From Thermodesulfobacteriota bacterium (GTDB taxonomy: Bacteria > Desulfobacterota > Deferrimicrobia > Deferrimicrobiales > Deferrimicrobiaceae), in NCBI GenBank assembly GCA_040758155.1, contig JBFLWB010000101.1, positions 1-60,295 of the forward strand: DNA of 60,295 nt, read 5' to 3'. Both the position numbers and the translations under genes were made by a program. Under the pieces are notes generated by a model. The model was not told the DNA's origin, did not search any database, and was given only the letters and a program-made list of their open reading frames with translations. Of this stretch, positions 44,631 through 56,524 are shown in pieces. Each line of letters starts with the position of its first letter. Positions within the stretch are counted from its first letter, which is position 1.

Positions 44631-45124
44631 CCGACGCCGCCTCCGCGCGCCTGGGGAAGCTCCTCCGGGAGTCGGGAAAGAAGCTCGCCGTGGCGGAATC
44701 GTGCACCGGGGGGCTGCTGGCGGGGGCGATCACCGCCGTGCCCGGCAGCTCCGATTATTTCCTGGGCGGGGTGGTCGCGTATCACAACGGCGTGAAGACC
44801 GCCGCCCTCGGGGTCCCGCCCGGGCTGATCGATTCCCGCGGGGCGGTCAGCGCGGAGGTCGCTTCGGCGATGGCGGAGGGGGTTCTCGACCGGTTTCCCG
44901 CGGACGTATCGATCGCCACGACGGGTGTCGCGGGGCCGGGCGGAGGGAGCCGGGGGAAGCCGGTCGGGACGGTCTGGGTGGCCGTCGCCCTCCGCGGCGG
45001 TGTACGGTACTCGCACCGGTTCCGGTTCCGCGGGGACCGCGGAAAGGTCCGCCGGGATACGGTCCGCGCCGCGATCGCCGCCGCGTCGGGGCTGCTGACC
45101 GGAAAGCAAGGATCGTCCGCATGA
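44615..45124 (+). CDS. pncC: CinA C-terminal domain nicotinamide-nucleotide amidase
   Basis: A 169-residue stand-alone CinA C-terminal domain, PncC type, which deamidates NMN for pyridine recycling. The motif VAESCTGGLLAGAIT carries the active serine, followed by YFLGGVVAYHN and TGVAGPGGGS. It overlaps pgpA by 16 bases and thpR by four (ATGA). Confidence 0.92.
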   Translation: MAYRVTDAASARLGKLLRESGKKLAVAESCTGGLLAGAITAVPGSSDYFLGGVVAYHNGVKTAALGVPPGLIDSRGAVSAEVASAMAEGVLDRFPADVSIATTGVAGPGGGSRGKPVGTVWVAVALRGGVRYSHRFRFRGDRGKVRRDTVRAAIAAASGLLTGKQGSSA

Positions 45125-45693
45125 GGTGCTTTCTCGGCATCGCCCTGCCGCCGTCCGTCCGGGACGCCGTCGAGGCGGCGATCCTGCCGTTCCGCGGGAC
45201 CCGGGGCGACGTGTCCTGGGTCGCGAAGGGGAACCTGCATATCACCTTGAAGTTCCTCGGCGAAATCCGCCCGGAGCGGATTCCCGACGTAGGGGAGGCG
45301 GTCTCCGGGGCCGCGGGAGAGGCATCGCCGTTCTCCCTCGAGGCGTCCGGCGGAGGAACGTTCCCTTCCGCGAGGAACCCGAGGGTTCTCTGGGCCGGTC
45401 TCCGGGAACCGCTTGAATTGGTCGGGAAGTTGCAACAGAATATTGAAAACGCGCTTTCGGGGGCCGGGTTTCCCCGCGAGGATCGTCCGTTCCACCCGCA
45501 CATCACCGTCGGGCGTGTCCGCGGGGCCCTTCCTGCCGCATGGGGCGAACGGTTCGTCCAGGGGCTGTCCGGCCGGGACTTCGGAATCGTGCCCGTATCG
45601 TCGATCGTGCTGTATGAAAGCCGCCTCGCTCCGGGAGGCGCGATCTATTCCGTGGTCCGGGAATTCCCCCTGGGGAAGGAGAACGCAAGATGA
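45121..45693 (+). CDS. thpR: RNA 2',3'-cyclic phosphodiesterase ThpR (LigT family)
   Basis: A 190-residue 2H phosphoesterase. Both HXTX-type motifs are present: HITLKFLG near 41 and HITVGRV near 125. It begins [10 protein letters not shown], a LigT/ThpR hallmark. It sits just before recA, an arrangement seen in many bacteria (cinA-thpR-recA). ATGA overlaps recA. Confidence 0.93.
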   Translation: MRCFLGIALPPSVRDAVEAAILPFRGTRGDVSWVAKGNLHITLKFLGEIRPERIPDVGEAVSGAAGEASPFSLEASGGGTFPSARNPRVLWAGLREPLELVGKLQQNIENALSGAGFPREDRPFHPHITVGRVRGALPAAWGERFVQGLSGRDFGIVPVSSIVLYESRLAPGGAIYSVVREFPLGKENAR

Positions 45694-46718
45694 GTCAGGA
45701 TCCGAACCGCCGCAAGGCGCTCGACATGGCGGTCGCCGCCATCGAGAAGAATTACGGCAAGGGCGCCATCATGCGGCTGGGCGCCGACGTTCCGGCGAAG
45801 GACATCCCCGTCATCTCCACCGGAGCGATCTCGCTCGACGTGGCGCTGGGCATCGGCGGGATCCCCCGCGGCCGGGTGACGGAGATCTTCGGGCCGGAAT
45901 CCTCGGGGAAGACCACGCTCGCGCTGCACATCATCGCCGAGGCGCAGAAGGGCGGCGGCGTCGCGGGCTTCATCGACGCGGAGCACGCCCTCGACCTCTC
46001 CTACGCGAGGAAGCTGGGCATCTCCACGGAGGACCTGCTCATCTCCCAGCCCGACACGGGGGAGCAGGCGCTGGAGATCGCCGAGCTGCTCGTCCGCAGC
46101 GGCGCCCTCGACGTGCTGGTGGTCGACTCCGTGGCGGCGCTGGTCCCCAAGGCCGAGATCGAGGGGGAGATGGGCGACGCCCACATGGGGCTCCAGGCGC
46201 GCCTGATGTCCCAGGCGCTGCGCAAGCTCACGGGGACGATCAGCAAGTCGCAGACCTCGGTGATCTTCATCAACCAGATCCGCCAGAAGATCGGCGTCAT
46301 GTTCGGCAACCCCGAGACGACCACCGGCGGGAACGCCCTCAAGTTCTACGCCTCCGTGCGGATGGACATCCGCCGGATCTCCCAGATCAAGCGGGAGGAT
46401 GACGTCATCGGCGGCCGGACGCGCGTCAAGGTGGTGAAGAACAAGCTCGCCCCGCCGTTCCGCGAGGCGGAGTTCGACATCCTGTACGGCGAAGGCATCT
46501 CCCGGGAGGGGGACATCCTCGACCTGGGTTCGGATCTCGACATCGTGGAGAAGAGCGGGGCGTGGTACTCCGTCGGCGGGGAGCGGATCGGCCAGGGGCG
46601 GGAGAACGCCCGGATCTTCCTGAGGGAGCACCCGGAGATGGCCGGTGAGCTGTCGAAGAAGATCCTGGCCCACCATGGGATCGGGGAGGGCGCGAAATCT
46701 TCGGCGGAAGGAGCGTGA
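45690..46718 (+). CDS. recA: recombinase RecA
   Basis: Strand-exchange ATPase and SOS co-protease, 342 residues. It shows [13 protein letters not shown], Walker [30 protein letters not shown] (L1 region) and [15 protein letters not shown] (L2 region). The start overlaps the thpR stop. No LexA box is evident upstream, as expected for an internal operon position. It is followed by pilT and then recX. Confidence 0.98.
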   Translation: MSQDPNRRKALDMAVAAIEKNYGKGAIMRLGADVPAKDIPVISTGAISLDVALGIGGIPRGRVTEIFGPESSGKTTLALHIIAEAQKGGGVAGFIDAEHALDLSYARKLGISTEDLLISQPDTGEQALEIAELLVRSGALDVLVVDSVAALVPKAEIEGEMGDAHMGLQARLMSQALRKLTGTISKSQTSVIFINQIRQKIGVMFGNPETTTGGNALKFYASVRMDIRRISQIKREDDVIGGRTRVKVVKNKLAPPFREAEFDILYGEGISREGDILDLGSDLDIVEKSGAWYSVGGERIGQGRENARIFLREHPEMAGELSKKILAHHGIGEGAKSSAEGA

Positions 46719-46722
46719 CGCC

Positions 46723-47853
46723 TTGGATCTGAACGACATCCTCCGCGCGGCGGCGAAGCACGGCGCATCGGACGTCCACCTCAAGGTAGGGCTTCCGCCC
46801 GTCCTGAGGATCAACGGGAAGCTCATCCCCCTCAAGGCGCCCGAGCCGCTGAAGGCGGACGACCTCGTCGCGATGAGCGGCATGATCTTCCGCGAGGACC
46901 AGAAGAGCCGGTTCGAGAAGCACCACGAGCTCGACTGCGCCTACAGCGTCCAGGGGCTGGGGCGGTTCCGCGTGAACATCTTCCAGCAGCGCGGGACGAT
47001 GGGCATCGTCCTGCGGCTCGTCCCGGTCGGAGTGAAGCCCTTCGAGGAGCTGCACCTCCCCAAGGTGATGGAGAAGATCGCGCTCGAGGAGCGCGGCCTG
47101 GTCCTGTGCACGGGGACCACCGGGTGCGGCAAGTCCACCACGCTGGCCTCCATGGTGCAGTTCATCAACACGAACCGAAGCTGCCACATCATGACGATCG
47201 AGGACCCCATCGAGTTCCTCCTGCGGGACAACAAGAGCATCATCAACCAGCGGGAGCTCGGCGTGGACACCTCCTCGTTCGCCGACGCCCTCAAGAGCGC
47301 CCTGCGCCAGGACCCCGACGTGATCCTCGTCGGCGAGATGCGCGACCTCGAGACGATCGAGACCGCGATCACCGCCGCGGAGACGGGGCACCTGGTCTTT
47401 TCCACGCTGCACACCCTCGACGCCGGGGAGACGATCAACCGGGTCGTCGCGTCCTTCCCCCCTTTCCAGCAGAAGCAGATACGGCTGCAGCTCGCCTCGG
47501 TCCTCAAGGCCGTCATCTCCCAGCGGCTCGTGCCCCGCGCGGACGGGCAGGGGCGCGTCCCGGCGGTGGAGGTTCTTCTGAACACCGCCCGCGTCCGGGA
47601 GTACATCGAGGACAAGGACAAGACCCGCAAGATCCGGGAAGCGATCCAGCAGGGGTTCGTGAGCTACGGGATGCAGACGTTCGACCAGTCGCTGATGGGG
47701 CTGCTCAAGGAGAACCTCATCACGCTCGACGAGGCGCTGCGGCAGGCCAGCAATCCCGACGACTTCTCGCTGCGGGTCCGGGGCGTCTCCTCTACGTCGG
47801 ACCTGACCTGGGACGACTTCGACAAGGATGGCCCCGAAAAGAAGGGAACGTAA
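46723..47853 (+). CDS. type IV pilus retraction ATPase, PilT/PilU family
   Basis: A 376-residue GspE/PilT-type ATPase that depolymerises pili. Features are the N-terminal PAS-like ASDVHLKVGLPPVLRINGK, Walker A CTGTTGCGKSTTL, the Asp box TIEDPIEFLL and the Walker B/His region DVILVGEMRDLETI plus GHLVFSTLHTL. The tail YGMQTFDQSLM and ASNPDDFSLRV is nearer PilU than PilT. The TTG start follows GAAGGAG. It overlaps recX by 26 bases and splits recA from recX. Confidence 0.9.
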   Translation: MDLNDILRAAAKHGASDVHLKVGLPPVLRINGKLIPLKAPEPLKADDLVAMSGMIFREDQKSRFEKHHELDCAYSVQGLGRFRVNIFQQRGTMGIVLRLVPVGVKPFEELHLPKVMEKIALEERGLVLCTGTTGCGKSTTLASMVQFINTNRSCHIMTIEDPIEFLLRDNKSIINQRELGVDTSSFADALKSALRQDPDVILVGEMRDLETIETAITAAETGHLVFSTLHTLDAGETINRVVASFPPFQQKQIRLQLASVLKAVISQRLVPRADGQGRVPAVEVLLNTARVREYIEDKDKTRKIREAIQQGFVSYGMQTFDQSLMGLLKENLITLDEALRQASNPDDFSLRVRGVSSTSDLTWDDFDKDGPEKKGT

Positions 47854-48343
47854 GGACGGCGGCTCCCCCGCCCCGGGAAATCCCCTGGAGCTTGCCATGG
47901 GAATGCTGGCGCGCCGCCCCTTGAGCGAGGGGGAGGTGGCGTTCCGGCTGGCGCGGAAGGGGCACGCGGAATCCGACGTCCCGCCGGTCCTCGCCCGGTT
48001 GCGCGAGCTGCGGCTGCTCGACGACGCGGCCCTTTGCCGGCAGCTCGTCCGCTCCTGGCGGGAGGGGCGCATGTACGGCCCCGCGAAGATCGCCGGGAAG
48101 CTTTCCGTGCGCCTCTTCCCGCGGCACATCATCGAGGAGGCGCTCCGGGAGGAGTGCCCCGCGGCGGACGTCGAGGAGGCGGCCGCGCGGGCGCTCAAGA
48201 AAAAGTTTCGCGGGGGTATCCCCGCCGGGAGGGAGGGCGCCGCGAAGGCGTACCGGTTCCTCGCCGGGCGCGGCTTCCCCCCGGACGCCTGCCGGAAGGC
48301 CGTCGGCCGGCGAATCGCCGTGAACGAGGAAGGAGACGGATAG
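47828..48343 (+). CDS. recX: RecA regulator RecX
   Basis: A 171-residue protein modulating RecA filaments. It is helical with tandem three-helix repeats; the markers are AMGMLARRPLSEGEVAFRL and LDDAALCRQLVRSWREGR. Its context next to recA supports the call. It abuts alaS with no spacer. Confidence 0.86.
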   Translation: MAPKRRERKDGGSPAPGNPLELAMGMLARRPLSEGEVAFRLARKGHAESDVPPVLARLRELRLLDDAALCRQLVRSWREGRMYGPAKIAGKLSVRLFPRHIIEEALREECPAADVEEAAARALKKKFRGGIPAGREGAAKAYRFLAGRGFPPDACRKAVGRRIAVNEEGDG

Positions 48344-50974
<2,631 letters not shown>

Positions 50975-50978
50975 GGGG

Positions 50979-51695
50979 CTATCCCTCGGACTGCTCGCGG
51001 TTGAGCGTATTCAGGTAGAGCTGCACGACCTTGTTGAGCGGGTCCCGGTAAAGCGCCTCTTCCCAGGCGGCCCGCGCTTTCGCGCGGTTGCCTGCCGTGT
51101 ACAGGAGGATCCCCTTCTGCACCAGCGCCGCGGGGTTGCCCGGCGCCTCTGACAGGAAGGCGTCCACCTCGGCCATCGCCTGTTCCGCCCGGCCCGCCTC
51201 CCGGAGCGCCGTCACGAGCCGCACCCGCAGATCGGGATACCGCGGCGCCGCCGCGAGCGCCTTCCGGAACTCGAAGATGGCCTCGTCGAACTGCCCCAGG
51301 GCGAGGTACAGCTCCCCGAGCTCCTTGTGCAGGTTCGCGACGCGCCCGCGGACCATGTTCCTCTCCGGCGGGACGCCGTGCCGCGAAAGGACGATCGACG
51401 CCCGGTCGTACGCTCTCCGCGCGTCCTCGTAAAGGCCCATGTCGTTCAGGGTGATCGACAGCGAGAGCAGCGCCTCCGTGTACTCGGGATGGAGGGAGAT
51501 CGCCTTCTCGAACCGGTCCGCGGCCTGGCGGTAGTTGCCCTTCTGGTGATCGATCAGGCCGAGCGTGTAGTGGATGTCGGGATATTCCGCGCCTCCCTCG
51601 AGAGCCTCCCGAAAGTGCCTCTCCGCCCTCGCGTAATCCATCTTCATGAAGGCGTCCTTCCCCAGCCGGATCAGCCCTGCCAGCTTGCGGCTCAC
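50979..51695 (-). CDS. TPR protein
   Basis: A 238-residue protein made almost entirely of tetratricopeptide repeats, for example ARAERHFREALEGGAEYPDIH and QFDEAIFEFRKALAAAPRYP. No signal peptide is evident. The GTG start overlaps the stop of the bamD-like gene (GTGA). The partner is unknown; a role with the lipoprotein next door is inferred only. It converges on alaS with 4 bases between. Confidence 0.78.
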   Translation of the reverse strand: MSRKLAGLIRLGKDAFMKMDYARAERHFREALEGGAEYPDIHYTLGLIDHQKGNYRQAADRFEKAISLHPEYTEALLSLSITLNDMGLYEDARRAYDRASIVLSRHGVPPERNMVRGRVANLHKELGELYLALGQFDEAIFEFRKALAAAPRYPDLRVRLVTALREAGRAEQAMAEVDAFLSEAPGNPAALVQKGILLYTAGNRAKARAAWEEALYRDPLNKVVQLYLNTLNREQSEG

Positions 51696-52429
51696 CGTTT
51701 TCCGCCCCCGTGCTGCGGGTATTTTTCCTCGAGGGTCCTGAGGACCCGGGACGCCTCCTCCTTCTTCCCCTGCTTTTCCATCGCTTCGGCGAGCAGGGAA
51801 TACAGCCCGGGCGCGGCGGCCGTGTCGGGATATTCGGCGACCGCCCGTTGCGCCCGCAGCTCGGCGCTGAGGTACAGCTTCCGCTTGAGGTAGTGCACGA
51901 CCACCAGCTTCTCGTGGAGGGCCAGCCGGCCGCGAAGCTCCCGGATCCGGGCGGCGGCCGTCGCGGACCGCTCCGTGCCCGGTTCCTTCTCGAGGAACTT
52001 CCGGTAGCTTTCGATGGCCTCTCGCGTCCGGTCCTGGGAACGGCCCGGCGCCAGGATCTGGCCGAACAGCAGGTCCCCCTTCAGGAAGAGCGCGTCGGGG
52101 ACCCGGGAGTCGCCGGGGTACAGGCGCAGGTAATCGTCGAACGCCACCTCCGCCTCGATCTTCTCCTTGTTCGCCATGCGGCTCGACGCCAGGCCGAACT
52201 GCGCCCGCGGCGCCAGGGGGGAGGTGGGAAATCTCTCGATGAGAAGCTGGAACGCTTCGGCGGCTTCCTCGTGCTTCCCCCGGTCCGCCCTCTGCTGTCC
52301 CCGGGCATACAGGCCGGCGTCCGTGAGGCCGGCCTGGCGGGACAGCTTCTCGGAGCATCCGGCGGAGAACAGGAACAGGAAGAGGAGCAGGACCGTCCGG
52401 GGAATCGAAGCGCGAAGCGATCTCGGCAT
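51692..52429 (-). CDS. BamD-like outer-membrane TPR lipoprotein
   Basis: A 245-residue lipoprotein with a type II signal (LFSAGC, lipidated Cys25). The TPR-like repeats start around 45 with HEEAAEAFQLLIERFPTSPLAPRAQF, a BamD-like pattern. BamD is the essential helper lipoprotein of the BAM outer-membrane protein assembly machine. Whether this is the BAM subunit or a paralogue such as YfgC/CpoB-like cannot be decided. It is the first gene of a two-gene unit with the TPR protein. Confidence 0.8.
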   Translation of the reverse strand: MPRSLRASIPRTVLLLFLFLFSAGCSEKLSRQAGLTDAGLYARGQQRADRGKHEEAAEAFQLLIERFPTSPLAPRAQFGLASSRMANKEKIEAEVAFDDYLRLYPGDSRVPDALFLKGDLLFGQILAPGRSQDRTREAIESYRKFLEKEPGTERSATAAARIRELRGRLALHEKLVVVHYLKRKLYLSAELRAQRAVAEYPDTAAAPGLYSLLAEAMEKQGKKEEASRVLRTLEEKYPQHGGGKR

Positions 52430-52483
52430 GGGAATTGACGGTAATATACCGGGAGCGAGAAGTCAACGCGCGGGGGGGAAAGT

Positions 52484-52513
52484 TTGTAAACTCCCCTGCG
52501 GATTCATGATAAA
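52484..52513 (+). promoter_or_regulatory. candidate promoter for liv operon
   Basis: TTGTAA (52484-52489) and GATAAA (52508-52513), spacer 18; TGATAA at 17 is equivalent. Both are weak (4 of 6). A leader of about 80 bases follows before livK, including a small CGGCG/CGCCG hairpin. Confidence 0.35.
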
Positions 52514-52595
52514 CTTCAACGACACGCGCAACGGATGAAACGGCGTTTCGCCGCCTCGTGTTCATCAACAATTCAGACTCAGGAGGACCACGACC

Positions 52596-53798
52596 ATGAA
52601 AATCGGAAAATGCCTGGTATTGGCCGCGGCGCTGTCCCTGATCGTCGCGGGCGGCGCTTCCGCCGCGGAGAAGATAAAGGTGGGCGTCCTTCTCCCCCTT
52701 ACCGGATCGCAGGCGAAGTTCGGCGAGATCGAAAAGCGCTCGTACGAGATGGCCGTCGAGGAGATCAACGGCAAGGGCGGCGTCAACGGCGCGATGATCG
52801 AGCTGATCTTCGAGGACGATACCGGCAAGCCCGACGTCGGGCGGTCCGGGGTCGAGAAGCTGATCTCCCGCGACAAGGTCCCCGTCCTCACCGGAGGGTA
52901 TTCCAGCTCCGTCACGGCGGCGGCCACGCCGGTCGCGCAGCAGTTCAAGGTCCCCTTCGTCATCTGCACGGGCTCGGCCGACGACATCACGGAGAAGGGC
53001 TACGAATACGTGTTCCGCGTCAACCCGCCGGCCAGCGAATATCCCGCGGCGGTGGAGTCCTTCCTGAAGGAAGTGGCCAAGGACGTGAAATCCGTGGCGC
53101 TCCTGTATGAAAACAGCGCCTTCGGGCAGTCCAGCTCGAAGTCGTTCGAGGCCGACGCCAAGGCCGCGGGCCTGAACATCCTGGTGAAGGAGGGGTACCA
53201 GGCGGGCGCGATCGACTTCAAGCCGATCCTCACGAAGGTCAAGGCGGCGAACCCCGACATGATCTACATGGTCTCCTATGTCATGGACGCCTCCCTGCTG
53301 ATGCGCCAGTCGAAGGAGCTGGGGATCAACCCGAAGATGTTCGTCGGCGGCGGGGCGGGATTCACCCTTCCCGAATTCGCCAAGAGCGCGGGGAGCGCGG
53401 CGGATTACGTCTACTCCGCCACGTTGTGGGTGGAGACGCTGCCGTTCCCGGGCGCGAAGGAATATTTCAACAAGTTCATGAAGAAGTACGGCTCCGAGAC
53501 CGAGTACCACGGCGCGGAAGCGTACGCGACGATGTACGTCGTCGCCGACGCGCTGAAGCGCGCCAAGGGCTCCCCGAACGTGACGCCCCAGGCCGTGCGG
53601 GACGCCCTGACGACCACCGACATGATGACCGCCTTCGGCCCGGTCAAGTTCGTCTCCTACGGGAAGAAGACGCAGCAGAACAAGCTCGACACCTATCTCG
53701 TGCAGTGGCAGAAAGGGGAGCTGGAGGCGGTGTGGCCCACGAAGGTGGCCACGAAGAAGTACATCTACCCGACTCCGCCCTGGAGCAGCCGCAAGTAA
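52596..53798 (+). CDS. livK: branched-chain amino-acid ABC transporter substrate-binding protein
   Basis: Periplasmic binding protein, 400 residues, with a clear signal peptide (about 1-23, cleaved after GGASA). The mature type I fold begins KIKVGVLLPLTGSQAKFGE, and SSVTAAATPVAQQFKVPFV marks the ligand-binding lobe. It is encoded before the permeases and ATPases, so the five genes likely form one uptake system. The actual ligand is not certain; the LivK family also binds other organic acids and amides. An AGGAGG ribosome site is seen. Confidence 0.93.
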   Translation: MKIGKCLVLAAALSLIVAGGASAAEKIKVGVLLPLTGSQAKFGEIEKRSYEMAVEEINGKGGVNGAMIELIFEDDTGKPDVGRSGVEKLISRDKVPVLTGGYSSSVTAAATPVAQQFKVPFVICTGSADDITEKGYEYVFRVNPPASEYPAAVESFLKEVAKDVKSVALLYENSAFGQSSSKSFEADAKAAGLNILVKEGYQAGAIDFKPILTKVKAANPDMIYMVSYVMDASLLMRQSKELGINPKMFVGGGAGFTLPEFAKSAGSAADYVYSATLWVETLPFPGAKEYFNKFMKKYGSETEYHGAEAYATMYVVADALKRAKGSPNVTPQAVRDALTTTDMMTAFGPVKFVSYGKKTQQNKLDTYLVQWQKGELEAVWPTKVATKKYIYPTPPWSSRK

Positions 53799-53826
53799 AG
53801 CCGTCCGTAGAGCGTACCTGACGCGA

Positions 53827-53858
53827 CCGCCGGGCGGTGATTCCCCGCCGCCCGGCGG
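53827..53858 (+). other. intercistronic GC hairpin between livK and livH
   Basis: CCGCCGGGCGG (53827-53837) and CCGCCCGGCGG (53848-53858) are perfectly complementary, an 11-bp stem with a 10-base loop and no T-run. Such structures after binding-protein genes often protect the upstream mRNA and lower downstream expression. Confidence 0.65.
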
Positions 53859-53900
53859 ATCCATTCATCGGCCCCGGCGGCCGTCGAAACGGGAGATCGT

Positions 53901-54773
53901 ATGGATGTTTTCCTTCAGACCCTCGTGGCGGGCCTCCTGAAGGGCGGGCTGTACGCGCTGATCGGCATCGGGATGACCCTCATCATGGGAGTCATGGGGA
54001 TCATCAACCTCGCCCACGGGCAGCTGATGATGCTGGCGATGTATATCACCTTCGTCCTGAACACGATGGGGGTCGATCCGTACGTCTCGCTCCTGGTCGC
54101 CATGCCGCTCCTGTTCCTCCTGGGCGTGACGATCCAGAAGTTCCTGCTGAACCCGCTCATCAAGGTCGAGACGATCCTCCCGGAGAACCAGGTCCTCATG
54201 ACGGTGGGGATCGGGATGGCGATGACCGAGATCGCCAGGTTCACCTTCACCTCGGACTACAAGTACGTCACGACGGAGTACGCCAACCGGACCTTCTCCC
54301 TCGGGAACGTCTCCTTCAGCGTGGCGCTGACGATCGCCTTCGGGATCGCCCTCGTCTTCACCGCCGCCATGTTCTGGTTCCTCCTCAAGACCGACCTGGG
54401 GCGGTCGATCCGCGCGACGGCCCAGGACAAGGACGCGGCGACCCTGATGGGGGTGAACACCGCGCGGATCACGGTGATCACCTTCGGGATCGGCGCAGCT
54501 CTGGTCGCGGCCGCAGGCTGCCTGCTCGCGCCGGTCTACTACATCTTTCCGGACATCGGCGGGCCTTTCACCGCGAAGGCGTTCATCATCACGATCCTGG
54601 GGGGGCTGGGATCGACCGTGGGCGCCATCTTCGGCGGCGTGACGCTCGGGCTGGCGGAGAGCCTCGGGGCGACCTATTTCGGGATGGAGTTCGAGGACAT
54701 CGTCGGCCTCACCATCTTCATCCTCGTGCTGCTGTTCCTGCCCGGCGGCTTCAAGCGGCTGACGAAAGTCTGA
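53901..54773 (+). CDS. livH: branched-chain amino-acid ABC transporter permease LivH
   Basis: Inner-membrane permease, 290 residues with about eight hydrophobic segments. The coupling signature is near GRSIRATAQDKDAATLMGVN and the early GGLYALIGIGMTLIMGVMGI is typical. It is the first of two permeases after livK and is followed by livM within 17 bases. Confidence 0.93.
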   Translation: MDVFLQTLVAGLLKGGLYALIGIGMTLIMGVMGIINLAHGQLMMLAMYITFVLNTMGVDPYVSLLVAMPLLFLLGVTIQKFLLNPLIKVETILPENQVLMTVGIGMAMTEIARFTFTSDYKYVTTEYANRTFSLGNVSFSVALTIAFGIALVFTAAMFWFLLKTDLGRSIRATAQDKDAATLMGVNTARITVITFGIGAALVAAAGCLLAPVYYIFPDIGGPFTAKAFIITILGGLGSTVGAIFGGVTLGLAESLGATYFGMEFEDIVGLTIFILVLLFLPGGFKRLTKV

Positions 54774-54789
54774 TGACCGGGAGCGCCCG

Positions 54790-55794
54790 ATGAAAAAGCA
54801 CCTCGTCCCCCTGCTCCTTCTGGCGGTCCTGGCCGCGCTTCCGCTTGTCCTTCAGAGCAACTACTTCCTTCACCTGATGATCCTGTTCCTGCTGTGGGTC
54901 GTCATCGGCTCCGCGTGGAACCTCCTGGCGGGCTTCACCGGGCAGGTCTCCTTCGGCCACGCCGCATTCTTCGGGGTGGGGGCCTACACCGCGGGGCTGC
55001 TCTTCCATCACCTTCAGGTCTCTCCGTGGTGGGGGATGGCGTTCGGGGGGATCCTTGCGTTCCTGATCGGCCTCCCGTTTGGCGCCATTTGCTTCCCGCT
55101 GAGAGGCGCGTACTTCGCCCTGGCGTCGCTGGCCCTGGGGGAGGGGATCCGGCACATCGCGACGATCGCGGAGGCGTTCACCGGCGGCATGGTGGGGATC
55201 ATGATCATGCCCACGTTCGTCTCCAAGGTTCCCTACTACTACATCACGCTCGGACTGGCGTTCCTGACCGTTCTGAGCATCCAGGCCATCATGCGGTCCA
55301 AGCCCGGATACTACTTCGTGTCCATCCGGGAGGACCAGGACGCCGCCGCGAGCCTCGGAATCGACACGACGCTGTACAAGAACATCTCCCTGGCGGTCTC
55401 CGCCTTCTGGACCGGGATGGCGGGGGCGCTCTACATGAACTACATGGGATTCATCGACCCGCACGTCGTCTTCTCCCTCCACGACTACTCCGTCATGGCG
55501 ATCCTGGTCGCCATCGTCGGAGGGGTGGGCACGATCTACGGGCCGACCGTCGGCGCATTCATCATGGTGGCTTTCCAGGAGCTGTTCCGGACGGGGTTCT
55601 TCGGCCTCTTCGCGTACATCGGGAAGGCGGCCGGGATCGGGGCGATCGCAGCGCTGGGCGACGCCGTGAAGAAGGCGCACGTCCTGGGCTTCGGCATCCT
55701 GGTCATCGTCGTCATCCTCTACCTCCCCAACGGCGTCGTGGGCGACTGGGAAAAGGTCAAGCGGAAGGTGTTCCGCATCCGGCCGAATAGATAA
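54790..55794 (+). CDS. livM: branched-chain amino-acid ABC transporter permease LivM
   Basis: Second permease, 334 residues with about nine membrane segments. The family motif GQVSFGHAAFFGVGAYT is near the N-terminus and SIREDQDAAASLGIDT marks the coupling loop. It pairs with LivH to form the channel and is followed 10 bases later by livG. Confidence 0.93.
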   Translation: MKKHLVPLLLLAVLAALPLVLQSNYFLHLMILFLLWVVIGSAWNLLAGFTGQVSFGHAAFFGVGAYTAGLLFHHLQVSPWWGMAFGGILAFLIGLPFGAICFPLRGAYFALASLALGEGIRHIATIAEAFTGGMVGIMIMPTFVSKVPYYYITLGLAFLTVLSIQAIMRSKPGYYFVSIREDQDAAASLGIDTTLYKNISLAVSAFWTGMAGALYMNYMGFIDPHVVFSLHDYSVMAILVAIVGGVGTIYGPTVGAFIMVAFQELFRTGFFGLFAYIGKAAGIGAIAALGDAVKKAHVLGFGILVIVVILYLPNGVVGDWEKVKRKVFRIRPNR

Positions 55795-55804
55795 GGAGTC
55801 CGGC

Positions 55805-56524
55805 GTGGCGTTCTTCCGGGTGGACAAGCTGGTCAAGACCTTCGGCGGCCTGACGGCCGTCAACGAGGTGAGCTTCAAGGTGGAGCAGGGGGAGATCCTG
55901 GGCCTGATCGGGCCGAACGGCTCCGGGAAGACCACGCTGTTCAACATGATCAGCGGCGTCTACGCCCCGAACTCCGGCAAGGTCGTCTTCAAGGACCGGG
56001 AGATCCAGGGGATGAAGCCCCACAAGATCTGCCGGATGGGGATCGGCCGGACCTTCCAGGTGGTCAAGCCGCTCGGGAGGATGACCGTGCGGGACAACGT
56101 CATCGCCGCGTCCTTCTCCCGCGTGAACTCCATGCGGGAGGCGAAGGACCACGCCATGGAGATCCTGGATTTCTGCGGGCTGATCCGGTCGAAGGACGTC
56201 CTCGCCAAGTCGCTCCCCATCGCCGGGCGCAAGCGGCTGGAGATCGCCCGCGCGATGGCCACGAATCCGGAGCTCCTGCTGCTCGACGAGACGGCGGCGG
56301 GGCTGAACCCGACGGAGCTCCTCGCGGCCATCAACCTCATCCGGAAGATCCGGGACAACGGCACGACGGTCATCATCATCGAGCACATCATGCACGTGAT
56401 CATGACGATATCCGACCGGATCCACGCCATCAACTTCGGCCAGACGATCGCCGAGGGGACCCCGAAGGAAGTGGCGGAGAACCCCGCGGTGATCGAGGCC
56501 TACCTCGGGACGGACTATGCTTAA
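55805..56524 (+). CDS. livG: branched-chain amino-acid ABC transporter ATPase LivG
   Basis: ATPase of 239 residues with Walker A GLIGPNGSGKTTLF and Walker B LLLLDETAAGLNP. The signature is the degenerate LPIAGRKRLEIARA, common in LivG-like proteins, so it is not evidence of damage. The GTG start follows AAGGAG. It overlaps livF by 8 bases. Confidence 0.92.
   Translation: MAFFRVDKLVKTFGGLTAVNEVSFKVEQGEILGLIGPNGSGKTTLFNMISGVYAPNSGKVVFKDREIQGMKPHKICRMGIGRTFQVVKPLGRMTVRDNVIAASFSRVNSMREAKDHAMEILDFCGLIRSKDVLAKSLPIAGRKRLEIARAMATNPELLLLDETAAGLNPTELLAAINLIRKIRDNGTTVIIIEHIMHVIMTISDRIHAINFGQTIAEGTPKEVAENPAVIEAYLGTDYA

Noticed and set aside
52443-52466. TTGACT and TATATT upstream of the bamD-like gene as a promoter
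   Set aside because: The spacer is only 12 bases, too short.
56200-56330. Degenerate signature in LivG (LPIAGRKRLEIARA, DET)
   Set aside because: This variant is common in LivG-like proteins; other motifs are intact, so it is not a broken gene.
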